Positions 18,947-27,189 of a DNA stretch of 64,000 bases are shown here, piece by piece. Origin of the DNA: Aquincola tertiaricarbonis (GTDB lineage: Bacteria > Pseudomonadota > Gammaproteobacteria > Burkholderiales > Burkholderiaceae_C); assembly GCF_023573145.1 (NCBI RefSeq), contig NZ_CP097635.1:2852001-2916000 (forward strand). The letters run 5' to 3'. The notes beneath the pieces were generated by a model. It was given only the letters and a program-made list of their open reading frames with translations. It ran no database searches and was not told the DNA's origin. Within the stretch, counting starts at the first letter, position 1; every line of letters begins with the position of its first letter. Both the position numbers and the translations under genes were made by a program.

Positions 18947-19611
18947 ACATGGACCTGTACACCTTCACCGCTACCCGCCGCCGCCTGCTGCTGGCGGGCG
19001 CCGCCACGCTGGCCGGACTGTCCGCGCTGCCCGCGCGCGCCGGCTCCTACGAAGACTTCTTCCGCGCGATCAACATCGACGCGCCGGACATCATCCGCGA
19101 CCTGCTGGCCCGCGGCTTCGACCCCAATGCCCGCGACCCGCGCGGTCAGGTGGCGCTGTCGCTGGCCTTCAAGGACGAATCGCTGAAGGCGGCCGAGGCG
19201 CTGTTCGCCCATCCGCAGCTGGACGTGAACGCCGAGAACCCGGTGGGCGAAACGCCGCTGATGATGGCTGCGATGCGGGGCTACCTCGACTGGGCGCAGC
19301 GCCTGGTCAAGCGCGGCGCCAAGGTGAACAAGCCGGGCTGGTCGCCGATGCACTATGCGGCCATCGCACCCGACCAGCGCATGATGCAGTTCATGCTGGC
19401 GCAGGGCGGCGACGTGTCGGCGCTCAGCCCCAACGGCACCACGCCGCTGATGATGGCCGCCCGCAACGGTGACGAGCGCACCGTCGACCTGCTGCTGGCG
19501 CGCGGCGTGGACGTGAAGGCGAAGAACCAGGCCGGCTACACCGCGGCGGACATGGCCCGCTCGCAGGACCGCGACAACCTGGCGGCCCGGCTGCAGGCGC
19601 TGCAACGCTGA
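18943..19611 (+). CDS. exported ankyrin-repeat protein
   Basis: This 222-residue protein has a signal sequence with a twin-Arg-like RRRLLLAGAATLAG stretch (residues about 11-30) and cleavage near PARAGSYEDFF. At least four ankyrin repeats follow: around DARGFDPNARDPRG, GETPLMMAAMRGYLDW, WSPMHYAAIAPDQ and GTTPLMMAARNGDERTVDLLL. Ankyrin proteins of this kind are common after tatD in Burkholderiales and are presumably periplasmic scaffolds. The start codon overlaps the tatD stop (ATGA). Confidence 0.88.
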   Translation: MNMDLYTFTATRRRLLLAGAATLAGLSALPARAGSYEDFFRAINIDAPDIIRDLLARGFDPNARDPRGQVALSLAFKDESLKAAEALFAHPQLDVNAENPVGETPLMMAAMRGYLDWAQRLVKRGAKVNKPGWSPMHYAAIAPDQRMMQFMLAQGGDVSALSPNGTTPLMMAARNGDERTVDLLLARGVDVKAKNQAGYTAADMARSQDRDNLAARLQALQR

Positions 19612-19627
19612 CGGCGCTGTCAGCGTT
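19604..19627 (+). terminator. stem-loop at the end of the mltG-to-ankyrin operon
   Basis: AACGCTGAC (19604-19612) pairs perfectly with GTCAGCGTT (19619-19627) around a 6-nt loop, with the ankyrin stop codon inside the stem. The following CTTCC is T-poor, so termination would be weak or Rho-assisted. The position at the operon end supports a terminator role. Confidence 0.5.
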
Positions 19628-19728
19628 CTTCCGACGCCTGCTTTGGGCCGGGGACGACTGTTGCCCGATGCGGCTGCTTCGTAAAGTTCTTCCATCGCGG
19701 GCACACCGCCGGCGTTCTGGAGTTCACG

Positions 19729-19926
19729 ATGATCAAGTCGGCTGCCGCCAATCCCTTCGCGCTGATGGTCAATCCCGACGTCGTGCTGCGCGCCGTCGAG
19801 CACTCCGAGCGCCTGGCCCGCCTGAGCAGCCGCATCTGCCGGCCGCTGGACAAGCCGCTGATCCCGAAGACCGACGACATCGATTATGGCGATGACGACG
19901 GCCTGGACGACGGCGACGCGGCCTGA
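19729..19926 (+). CDS. small hypothetical protein
   Basis: This 65-residue protein starts MIKSAAANPFALMVNPDVVL. It has a short basic, Arg-rich middle (ERLARLSSRICRPLDKP) and a very acidic tail (DDIDYGDDDGLDDGDAA). A GGAG site lies 8 bp before the ATG, and codon use matches neighbours, so I believe it is real. There is no membrane segment or recognisable domain. The charge-segregated layout suggests a protein- or nucleic-acid-associated accessory factor, but no function can be assigned. Confidence 0.6.
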   Translation: MIKSAAANPFALMVNPDVVLRAVEHSERLARLSSRICRPLDKPLIPKTDDIDYGDDDGLDDGDAA

Positions 19927-19959
19927 GCCTTGGCTCAAGCCCGGTCGACAGACCGGCGC

Positions 19960-20073
19960 GTGCAGCACCGGCCGGTCACCGCAGGCAGCGCCCCTTGGCC
20001 CGAGCAGCAGCAGTGCGGCGCTGCTGGGTTCAGGCACGTTGCTGACGGATTGCTCCTCCACGCCGAAGCTCAT
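19960..20073 (-). pseudogene. remnant of a PEP-CTERM protein gene (C-terminal end)
   Basis: Read on the minus strand from about 20073, the frame encodes SVSNVPEPSSAALLLLG, a textbook PEP-CTERM sorting motif and hydrophobic start. After LLLLG the frame runs into PRGAACGDRP and stays open without the usual short transmembrane segment plus Arg cluster and stop, so a frameshift or deletion has destroyed the tail. Upstream of the motif only about 35-45 residues remain before the start of open reading. It lies back-to-back with the intact PEP-CTERM gene at 20376 and looks like a decayed relative. Confidence 0.55.
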
Positions 20074-20118
20074 GGTGTGCAACGCGGCGTGGGCGAACGG
20101 TGCGGCGATTGATGACGA

Positions 20119-20194
20119 CAATGTGTGTTCGCCCAAGCGGAAGAAGCGCAGGGGGCCTCTACGGATGGCGCTCAATGTGTGTTATGTAAAAAAA
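20119..20194 (+). promoter_or_regulatory. direct repeat and A-tract upstream of the cohesin/dockerin operon
   Basis: The 11-mer CAATGTGTGTT occurs at 20119-20129 and again at 20173-20183, exactly 54 bp apart (about five helical turns). TGTAAAAAAA follows at 20185-20194. Both features are unusual for this GC-rich DNA and lie 180-260 bp upstream of the PEP-CTERM/cohesin start. The rest of the 449-bp gap 19927-20375 holds the PEP-CTERM remnant and a GTTGG...CCAAC inverted repeat. I see no clear sigma-70 or sigma-54 promoter. Confidence 0.4.
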
Positions 20195-20375
20195 GTGATG
20201 GAGGTTTCGCGCTCCTTAAGCGCGGTCGTTGGCAAGGCTACCAACCGGGTCTGGTGCCAATCGTGGGGCGATCACAGGGCGTTCTAGGGGTGACGGTGAT
20301 CGCTCCAGGGCCATGACACTCGGGCCGGCAGTCGCGACGCAACAGGCGGGCGGCGCTGGTCATCAAGGAGTGTTC

Positions 20376-21011
20376 ATGTCCAAGCTCAAGGCGCTGTGCG
20401 CCTGCCTCTGCCTGTTCGGTGCCGGGCTGGCGCCTGCCGCACCGATCCTGTCCTTCTCGGCGATCGAACGCACCGTGGGCGTCGGCTCAGGTGTGGAACT
20501 GGTCGTTTCGACCTCGGGCATCGCCTCCGGCGGACTGGCGTCGGTCCACTTTGATCTGAACTTCAGCACTGCGGGGCTGACCCTGCTGTCTGCGACGGCC
20601 GGCGACTTCTTCACGCTCAACGGCGCATCGCTGTGGACCGACAACGTGTCGGCCGGCTTGACGGCAGGCATGAGCGTCGCTTCGACCATCACCGATGCCA
20701 CCACCGCGCCCGACGTCCTGGGCTTCGACTTCCTGGAGCTGCTGGGAACTGCATCGGTGAGTGACGGCGAGCTGGTACGCCTCCTCTTCTCGGCGACCGA
20801 CGCCGCATCGACCCGACTGTTCACCAACGACGTGGTGCTCATCGACGCCGTCGGCACTGCCTACAACCAGGCCGGCGAGACCATCACACCCCGGAGCCAG
20901 TTCAACGTGCCGGAACCGTCCACGCTGGCGCTGGCGGGCGTGGCCCTGGTGGCGCTGGGAGGCCGGCGCCTGTTGCGGGCGGGGCAGTCGCCTGCAGCCG
21001 TGGAGGAGTGA
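20376..21011 (+). CDS. cohesin-like PEP-CTERM surface/extracellular protein
   Basis: This 211-residue secreted protein has a signal peptide (residues 1-23, ending APAAP) and a beta-sandwich resembling cohesin domains. The segment RTVGVGSGVELVVSTSGI is followed by ASVHFDLNFSTAGLTLL (a cohesin-like core strand). The C-terminus has NVPEPSTLALAGVALVAL then GGRRLLRA, a complete PEP-CTERM signal for exosortase-dependent sorting; the residues after RRLLRA are a short acidic tail. AAGGAG (20365-20370) precedes the ATG at 20376. It should be exported and processed at the envelope. The next gene encodes a dockerin protein, a natural partner. Confidence 0.75.
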   Translation: MSKLKALCACLCLFGAGLAPAAPILSFSAIERTVGVGSGVELVVSTSGIASGGLASVHFDLNFSTAGLTLLSATAGDFFTLNGASLWTDNVSAGLTAGMSVASTITDATTAPDVLGFDFLELLGTASVSDGELVRLLFSATDAASTRLFTNDVVLIDAVGTAYNQAGETITPRSQFNVPEPSTLALAGVALVALGGRRLLRAGQSPAAVEE

Positions 21012-21013
21012 CC

Positions 21014-23503
21014 ATGTGGCATCGCCTTCTCAGACTGGCGTCGCTCCTGGTGGGGGTCGTGGTCGCCGGCGCTGCTGCCGCGCAGACGGTGCCCTTGTCA
21101 CGGCTCGATCTCAATGTCGACGGCACGATCAGCACGCTCGACTCCTTCGTCCTTCGGCAGTGCTTCGGCAAGCCAGCGGCCTGTGATCCGCGCGCGGATT
21201 TCGACGACGACGGCACCATCGGGTTGAAGGACTTGAATCTCCTGACCGCCAGGCTCGGTGCCGCGGTGCCACCGCCCTCCTCGTCCATCCTGGCCTCCAA
21301 CGTTGAAGCCTCGGTTGACAAACCCATCGTTGCAGCCAACGAGGGCTTCGTCCTGAAGGCGGTCTTGCGTGGCTTCAACGATCCTTCGCCGCGATTCCGC
21401 TGGTACTTGCCGGACGGCACGACCGCGGACGGCGCACAGGTCAGCCGGTCGCTGGCTGCGCCAGGCATCTACTCGGTCGGTCTGGCCGTGCGGCTCAGCA
21501 ATGGCGCGGTCATCGAGTCCGGGGTCACCGTGACGGTGCTGCAGGCCAATGGGCAAGCGCCATCTGCGTTGCGCATACCCGCTCGGCCAGGCGATATCGA
21601 CGCCTCCGGAGGCATCACCCTGGTGGATGCCATGCGCACCTATCGATTCGTCGCAGGCGCCAACAAGACGTTCACGCAGACCCAGCGGGACGCAGCCGAC
21701 ATGGACCGCGATGGCACCGTGTCGGACGAGGACGCAAGGCAGATCCTGTTGGGAGCGATCAGCGGCAGTCCTTACATCGAGTCGACCTCGCCCCGCGTTC
21801 TGAGGCCAGGCACCATCGTCACCATCCGGTCGGGTGCTTTTGCCAAGCCGGGCAGCGAGTTGTCGGTGCGCTTCAGTGGATCGACCACCGTGCAGCGCCC
21901 AACCTCCTTCGTCCCGGGCATCGCGACCGTGATGGTGCCTTACGACATCGTGGTCGCGGCGCCCGACACGCCGCTGGTGATCACCGTGCTGGAGGGCTCG
22001 GTCGAGCGCGCCGTTCTGCGTGCAAGCCTTCAGCCCGGCGTCGCGCCGGTGGCCAATCCTCAAGCGGTCGTCACCGAGTTGCTGCAGGCCATCCGACAGG
22101 CGCTGATCAACAACACGCTGCGGGTCGGCGACCGGGCGCTCGCAGCCGGTCTGACGGACAGCGAGCAACAGACGCTGAAGACCGTGGCGCTGGCGGGCGA
22201 GCGCCAGGGCGTGGCGCAGATCGACATCCTCATCCGCTTGATCAACGGCCCCGGGGGGCGCCGCGCCGCGCAGGTTTTCGCCGCGGCGCTGCAGGCCAAT
22301 GGCTACGAGGATCTTCCTGCAGCCATCGCGCTGCTGCGCAGTCCCGCGACCCAGACGACCACGCCAGCCTCGGCGGCGTTGCGCAAGGCGATGGGCGCCA
22401 GCATCGCCTCGGCGGCTGACACCGCCTGCGACGCGGCGCTGGCTGCGTTCTGCCCGCTCAAGACCATCGCCAGCGTGCTGGACAACGCCTCGTTCATCAC
22501 GCAGATCGGCTGCACGAGTCTGCTGGCGGGCCTGGGCGCAGCCGTGCTGTTTCCGGGGGATGGCCCGCTCATCGACGTGGCTGCGCTGAGCTTGTGGGTG
22601 GCTACCTGCAGCAAGGTGCAGGTGGCCATCGAGACCGCGGCCACCATCGGCTCGATCGTGGGCGGTGTGGACGCGGACCTGTCCTTGACCGCATCGCCGA
22701 CCCGCATCGGCGTCGGTGAGTCGTCGACGCTGACGGCCCGACTGAACGTCTTCGGTTTCGACGAGCTTTGCTCGCTGGGCGGCAGCCTGGGGGCGCAGCG
22801 CATCACCGAAAAACTCGCGGACCGCATCATCGGCCGGTTGCTGACCAAGAACACCGGGGTGATGCTGGTGAAGAAGGCGTTCGAGATACTGGGCGGCGAC
22901 TTCCTGAACACGTTCCTGACCAGCTTGCGATCCGCCACTTCCACCGCCATCTCCAAGTCATCGCTGGACATCGCGGTCGGGGCGGCGGCTCAGGCCCTCT
23001 GCCCCTCCGGGGGCTTGTGCAACCCGCTGATCAACACGAAGAGTGCCTTGACCGGCGCCACCGCGGCACTGGTCACCGGCAGCGGCAACACGGGCAGCTT
23101 CACCTGCCCTGCCAAAGGCACCAGCAGTCAGAACGCCTACACCTTCAATGCCCAGAAGGACTTCTGCGGCGAGCCATTGAAGGCCCAGGCCGAGGTGAAC
23201 TGCGCCGCCACCCCGGTGACCTTCACCATGGGCGACAACGGCACGGCCCTGGACGACATTTACGAGGTGGTGGTCGACGGCACCAGCGTGTTGTCGAGCA
23301 ACGTGCCCGTGCGGTCGGTCTCGCGCACGATAGAGCTGTCCGCCGGTCTGCACACCGTGCAGATGCTCGGCCGCGCGGCGCCGGACGGCATCGGCACCTA
23401 CTACATCTCGATCAGCGGGGCGCGGATCGTGTCGGGCGATGCGACAAGCGGTACCGACCTGGTGCCAGGTGCAGTCAAGACTTTCGTGATCGAGGTGCAG
23501 TGA
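21014..23503 (+). CDS. large secreted protein with two dockerin-type domains
   Basis: This 829-residue exported protein has a signal peptide at residues 1-24. The first dockerin-like module covers residues 30-82: D32-L-N-V-D36-G-T-I and D62-F-D-D-D66-G-T-I, each with a final Asp (D43, D73), matching the DxNxDGxIxxxD calcium loops. A PKD-like domain follows (about 93-177). A second dockerin pair covers 192-247: D194-I-D-A-S-G-G-I with D205, and D229-M-D-R-D233-G-T-V with D240. Residues about 250-340 look IPT/TIG-like. The remaining ~490 residues match nothing I recognise and include Cys-containing segments and a C-terminal beta-rich domain. The ATG at 21014 has a GGAGG site 7 nt upstream, overlapping the previous stop codon region. 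Confidence 0.8.
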   Translation: MWHRLLRLASLLVGVVVAGAAAAQTVPLSRLDLNVDGTISTLDSFVLRQCFGKPAACDPRADFDDDGTIGLKDLNLLTARLGAAVPPPSSSILASNVEASVDKPIVAANEGFVLKAVLRGFNDPSPRFRWYLPDGTTADGAQVSRSLAAPGIYSVGLAVRLSNGAVIESGVTVTVLQANGQAPSALRIPARPGDIDASGGITLVDAMRTYRFVAGANKTFTQTQRDAADMDRDGTVSDEDARQILLGAISGSPYIESTSPRVLRPGTIVTIRSGAFAKPGSELSVRFSGSTTVQRPTSFVPGIATVMVPYDIVVAAPDTPLVITVLEGSVERAVLRASLQPGVAPVANPQAVVTELLQAIRQALINNTLRVGDRALAAGLTDSEQQTLKTVALAGERQGVAQIDILIRLINGPGGRRAAQVFAAALQANGYEDLPAAIALLRSPATQTTTPASAALRKAMGASIASAADTACDAALAAFCPLKTIASVLDNASFITQIGCTSLLAGLGAAVLFPGDGPLIDVAALSLWVATCSKVQVAIETAATIGSIVGGVDADLSLTASPTRIGVGESSTLTARLNVFGFDELCSLGGSLGAQRITEKLADRIIGRLLTKNTGVMLVKKAFEILGGDFLNTFLTSLRSATSTAISKSSLDIAVGAAAQALCPSGGLCNPLINTKSALTGATAALVTGSGNTGSFTCPAKGTSSQNAYTFNAQKDFCGEPLKAQAEVNCAATPVTFTMGDNGTALDDIYEVVVDGTSVLSSNVPVRSVSRTIELSAGLHTVQMLGRAAPDGIGTYYISISGARIVSGDATSGTDLVPGAVKTFVIEVQ

Positions 23504-24177
23504 TGAATCTTCGCCCTTTGATGCTGGTTGGCGCGTTGTGGTGGGCGACGCCGGCTGCACACGCGCAGTTCGTCGGTGACGTATTCGCCAAGGCGCCGTC
23601 GGTCAGCGGCGTAAGCGGCTCTGACGTCACCGTGGAGGTGCAGCTTTTCAGCGGTGCCAATGTCTTCGGAGCCTCGATCGTCGATGTGAGCTACGTGCCG
23701 GGCGAACTGGCGGTCAAGGAGGTGGCGCTGTCGGCCGCGGACGGCAGCCGCCGGACGGTGGCCGCCCGCAAGTTGGACGGCAGGGTGGAAATCGGGACGG
23801 TCAGCCTGGATGCCACGGCCAACCCCATCGGCACCGTCACCCTCGCCCACATCACCTTCACGGTGCTGGCCCAGCCTGGCCGTGTGGTCACTTACCGAAT
23901 GACGCCGCGGGAAATGCTCATGCAGGACGAACGGCGGTACGCGAGCACACGGGGTGCTGCCGGCGAGATTGCGGTCGTGAACACCTTGACGGGGACGCGC
24001 GTGGCGCGAACCGCTTCCGCGGCGCTTCCTGTCGTGGCCGACGCCAGCAGCCTGAGCCGCGCAGCCGAAGTCCGCCCACGTGGTGGCGCCGTGCAGTTGG
24101 TGACGCCCACCCTGGTCAACGGTCAGATCGTGCCGCAGACGGTGCAGGTCGTGCCGCCGCGACGCGGCACGGAATGA
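23503..24177 (+). CDS. secreted cohesin-like protein
   Basis: This 224-residue protein has a signal peptide (residues 1-21, ending AHAQ) and a single beta-sandwich of about 120 residues. It contains SGSDVTVEVQLFSGANVFGA, VDVSYVPGELAVKEV and TVTLAHITFTVLAQPG, the strand pattern of cohesin-like domains. A roughly 90-residue low-complexity C-terminal tail, rich in Val, Arg and Pro, lacks any PEP-CTERM signal, so this protein is probably soluble or surface-associated through others. Its ATG overlaps the dockerin-gene stop (TGATG), giving tight translational coupling and suggesting a fixed stoichiometry. The cohesin call rests on pattern, not on alignment. Confidence 0.65.
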   Translation: MNLRPLMLVGALWWATPAAHAQFVGDVFAKAPSVSGVSGSDVTVEVQLFSGANVFGASIVDVSYVPGELAVKEVALSAADGSRRTVAARKLDGRVEIGTVSLDATANPIGTVTLAHITFTVLAQPGRVVTYRMTPREMLMQDERRYASTRGAAGEIAVVNTLTGTRVARTASAALPVVADASSLSRAAEVRPRGGAVQLVTPTLVNGQIVPQTVQVVPPRRGTE

Positions 24178-24200
24178 TCCCGGCCTGGGCTCGGCCGGGA
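24178..24200 (+). terminator. stem-loop after the cohesin/dockerin operon
   Basis: TCCCGGC (24178-24184) pairs perfectly with GCCGGGA (24194-24200), beginning right after the stop codon, and is followed by CTTTG. The T-run is short, so it is a moderate-strength candidate marking the operon end. Confidence 0.55.
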
Positions 24201-24234
24201 CTTTGCGGCACAGTGCGCGGCGGAGGGCGCTCGC

Positions 24235-24450
24235 ATGCTGGCAAACCTGATCGTGACGGCGCTGGGCGCCTGGGGCCTGTATTTCACCTGGACCAGGCGA
24301 AGCCAGTCGGGCGGTAGCTTGTTCTTCGATTTGGCGTCCTCGTCCCGCAACCCTCTGGCCTACAGGTTTGCGGTGGGGCTCAGGCTCGTCGGTTTCGGGG
24401 CCTGCCTGCTGGTGGGTGGCTACCGGCTGATCTTCGGCATCACGGCTTGA
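24235..24450 (+). CDS. small two-helix membrane protein
   Basis: This 71-residue protein has two hydrophobic segments, LIVTALGAWGLYFTW (near the N-terminus) and RLVGFGACLLVGGYRLIFG (near the C-terminus), joined by a polar SRNPLAYRF loop. A GGAGG-like site precedes the ATG. Its last 11 bp overlap convergent kdpD. No family is recognised. Position suggests it is either the last member of the island or an independent short gene. Confidence 0.55.
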   Translation: MLANLIVTALGAWGLYFTWTRRSQSGGSLFFDLASSSRNPLAYRFAVGLRLVGFGACLLVGGYRLIFGITA

Positions 24451-27187
24451 GTGGCCCGCGGCAGTCCGCTGCCGCATCGCGCGCGGCCTGGGCATCGACG
24501 GCAGGGTCGAGCGTGGGCGGCGTGCCGCGCGGCAGGCTGAAGACGAAGGCCGCGCCCTGCGGCGCTGCCGGCTCCACCCAGATGCGGCCGCCGTGGGCCT
24601 GGACGATGGCGCGGCAGATGGCCAGGCCCAGGCCCACGCCCGGTGTGGCCGATTCGGCGGCGCCGCGGGTGAATTTCTCGAAGATGGCTTCCTCGCGGCC
24701 ACGGGGCACGCCGGGGCCGTGGTCGCGCACACGCACCAGCACCTCCTGCGCCACGGCGCGCACGTCCACTTCCACCGGTGAGCCGGCGGGGGTGTACTTG
24801 GCGGCGTTTTCCAGCAGGTTGGCCAGCACCCGCTCGATCAGCACCGCGTCGCAGGCCACCAGCGGCACGTCGTCGTCCACCGTGGCCTGCACCGGGCGCC
24901 CTTCCAGTACCGCGGCCTGCACGGCCAGCGCACCGCCGACGATCTCCTCCATCGACTGCCACTCCACCCGCAGCCGGATCTCGCCGGTCTGGATGCGCGC
25001 CATGTCCAGCAGGTTGGTCACCATGTCGGCCATGCGCATCGCCTTGTCGCCGAGGCTGGCGGCCAGGGCCGTCTGCTCGGTGCTCAGCGGCGGCTGGCTG
25101 GCGGCCAGCGTCTGCGCGGTGCCCACCAGCGCGGCCAGCGGCGTGCGCAGGTCGTGCGACAGCGCGGCCAGCAGCGAGTTGCGCAGCCGCTCCGATTCCA
25201 TCTGCACGGTGGCGCCCTGCGCCACGTCGATGTAGTGCACACGTTCCAGTGCCATCGCCGTCAGCGCCGCGAAGGTTTCCAGCTGCTGGCGCTGCTCGGG
25301 CACCAGCAGGTAGCGCGGCTCCTGCGGGCGCACCGCCAGCACGCCGCGTGAGCGCATCGTGGCCTTGAGCGGCAGGTACAGCCAGGGGCTGCCGGCCAGC
25401 GTGTCGGTGCCCAGGCCGGCGGCCTGGTGGTGGTCGAGCGCCCATTGCGCGGTGCCCAGGTCCAGGCCGTTGCCGTCGCCGGCGGGCGCCTGCAGCCGCT
25501 CCTTCAGGTCCAGCACGTAGATGGCCACCTCGGCGCGGAACTCGCGGGCGATGACCGCGCAGGCCACTTCCACGGCCTGCTCCTGCGTCAGCATGTTGGA
25601 CAGGTCGCGCGCCGCCTCGAACAGCGCGCGTGAACGCGCCTCGCGGTGGCGGGCCACCCGCGCCTCGAAGCGCAGGCCGGCGGTCAGCTGGCCGGTGACC
25701 AGGCCCACCACCAGCATGACGCCGAAGGTCAGCAGGTACTGCACGTCGGAGACGGCGAAGGACAGGTGCGGCGCAACGAAGAAGTAGTCGAACGCGCCCA
25801 CGTTGAGAAAGGCCGCCAGCACCGCCGGCCCGCGCCCCAGCCACACCGCCACACCCACCACGGTGAGCAGGAAGACCATCACGATGTTGGCCAGGTCGAA
25901 GTACGGCACCAGCGCATGCGTCAGCAGCGTGGTGGCCGCGCAGGCGCCCAGGGCCAGGCCGTAGCGGCGCAGCGCCTGGGCCACCTGCCCTTCCCTCTCC
26001 TGCGCCGTGGGGGGGCGCGGCGGCCGCGGCCGGCCGCGGCTGGATTCGCCCACCTCGATGCGGTCGATGTCGGGGGCCAGCGCCGTCAGCGCCGGGCCCA
26101 GCGTGCGCCGGGGCCACCAGGCCGGCAGGCCGCGCGGTGGCTGCGCATGCCCCAGCACCAGCTTGGAGAGGTTGTGCTGCCGTGCATAGGCCACCAGCGT
26201 CTGCGCCACGCGGCGTGACGACAGCACCGCCACGCTGGCGCCCAGGTCCTGCGCCAGCTTCACCGTCTGCAGGATGCCTTCGCGGCGGCGCCCGTCCAGG
26301 CGCTGCAGCGCGGGCGTTTCCACGTACACCGCATGCCAGGTCACGGCCAGTTGCTGCGCCAGTTGGGCGGCGCTGCGCACCACGTGCTCGGCGCCGGGCT
26401 GCGGGCCGATGCAGCACAGCAGCGCGCCTTCGGTCTTCCATACCTGGTTGATGGCGCGGTCGCTGCGGTAGGCCTGCACGTCGTCTTCCACGCGGTCGGC
26501 GGTGCGGCGCAGTGCCAGCTCGCGCAGGGCCATCAGGTTGCCCTTGCGGAAGAAGTGGTTGGCCGCCCGCTCGGCCTGGTGGGGCAGGTACACCTTGCCG
26601 GCGGCCAGGCGCTCGATCAGCTCGTCGGCGGTGGTGTCCACCAGCACCACTTCGTCGGCCTTGTCGAAGAAGGTGTCAGGCAGCGTCTCGCGCACCACCA
26701 CGCCGGTGATGCCACCCACCACGTCGTTCAGGCTTTCGAGGTGCTGCACGTTGAGCGTGCTGTACACGTCGATGCCGGCGGCCAGCAGTTCCTCCACGTC
26801 CTGCCAGCGCTTGGCGTGGCGCGAGCCGGCCACGTTGGAGTGCGCCAGCTCGTCCACCAGCACCAGGGCCGGGCGGCGCGCCAGCACGCCGTCGAGGTCG
26901 AACTCCTGCAGCTGGCGGCCGCGGTAGTTCACCTGCGTCGGCGGCAGCATCGGCAGGCCTTCCAGCAGCGCGGCCGTCTCGCTGCGGCCGTGGGTTTCCA
27001 CCACGCCGGCCAGCACGTCCACGCCCTCGGCCAGCAGCTTGCGGGCAGCCACCAGCATGGCGTAGGTCTTGCCCACGCCGGCCGATGAGCCGAAGTAGAT
27101 GCGCAGCCGGCCGCGGCCCTGCTGCGCCTCCTCCTGCTGGATCTGCGCCAGCAGCGCGTCGGGGTCGGGCCGGGCGGCTTCGCTCAT
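24440..27187 (-). CDS. kdpD: potassium-sensing histidine kinase KdpD
   Basis: This 915-residue sensor kinase has the full KdpD layout. The N-terminal KdpD domain carries Walker A GSSAGVGKTYAML (about residues 33-45). A universal-stress-like domain and four transmembrane helices (about 405-510) follow, then a GAF domain, then the kinase core with phospho-acceptor H678 in ALSHDLRTPL. ATP-binding boxes ENAAKYTP, DHGPGVPRG and GVGLGLAICR complete it. It senses K+ limitation or osmotic stress and normally phosphorylates KdpE. The start is 2 bp from the kdpC stop. The gene after it points the other way, so kdpE is not adjacent here. Confidence 0.97.
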   Translation of the reverse strand: MSEAARPDPDALLAQIQQEEAQQGRGRLRIYFGSSAGVGKTYAMLVAARKLLAEGVDVLAGVVETHGRSETAALLEGLPMLPPTQVNYRGRQLQEFDLDGVLARRPALVLVDELAHSNVAGSRHAKRWQDVEELLAAGIDVYSTLNVQHLESLNDVVGGITGVVVRETLPDTFFDKADEVVLVDTTADELIERLAAGKVYLPHQAERAANHFFRKGNLMALRELALRRTADRVEDDVQAYRSDRAINQVWKTEGALLCCIGPQPGAEHVVRSAAQLAQQLAVTWHAVYVETPALQRLDGRRREGILQTVKLAQDLGASVAVLSSRRVAQTLVAYARQHNLSKLVLGHAQPPRGLPAWWPRRTLGPALTALAPDIDRIEVGESSRGRPRPPRPPTAQEREGQVAQALRRYGLALGACAATTLLTHALVPYFDLANIVMVFLLTVVGVAVWLGRGPAVLAAFLNVGAFDYFFVAPHLSFAVSDVQYLLTFGVMLVVGLVTGQLTAGLRFEARVARHREARSRALFEAARDLSNMLTQEQAVEVACAVIAREFRAEVAIYVLDLKERLQAPAGDGNGLDLGTAQWALDHHQAAGLGTDTLAGSPWLYLPLKATMRSRGVLAVRPQEPRYLLVPEQRQQLETFAALTAMALERVHYIDVAQGATVQMESERLRNSLLAALSHDLRTPLAALVGTAQTLAASQPPLSTEQTALAASLGDKAMRMADMVTNLLDMARIQTGEIRLRVEWQSMEEIVGGALAVQAAVLEGRPVQATVDDDVPLVACDAVLIERVLANLLENAAKYTPAGSPVEVDVRAVAQEVLVRVRDHGPGVPRGREEAIFEKFTRGAAESATPGVGLGLAICRAIVQAHGGRIWVEPAAPQGAAFVFSLPRGTPPTLDPAVDAQAARDAAADCRGPLKP

Positions 27188-27189
27188 CG

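Noticed and set aside
20195..20375. Possible sigma-54 promoter upstream of the PEP-CTERM gene
   Set aside because: No GG-N10-GC pair with the TGGCAC/TTGCA context could be placed.
21008..21013. Upstream GTG start for the dockerin protein
   Set aside because: It would sit almost on top of the GGAGG site; the ATG at 21014 has proper spacing and gives a clean signal peptide.
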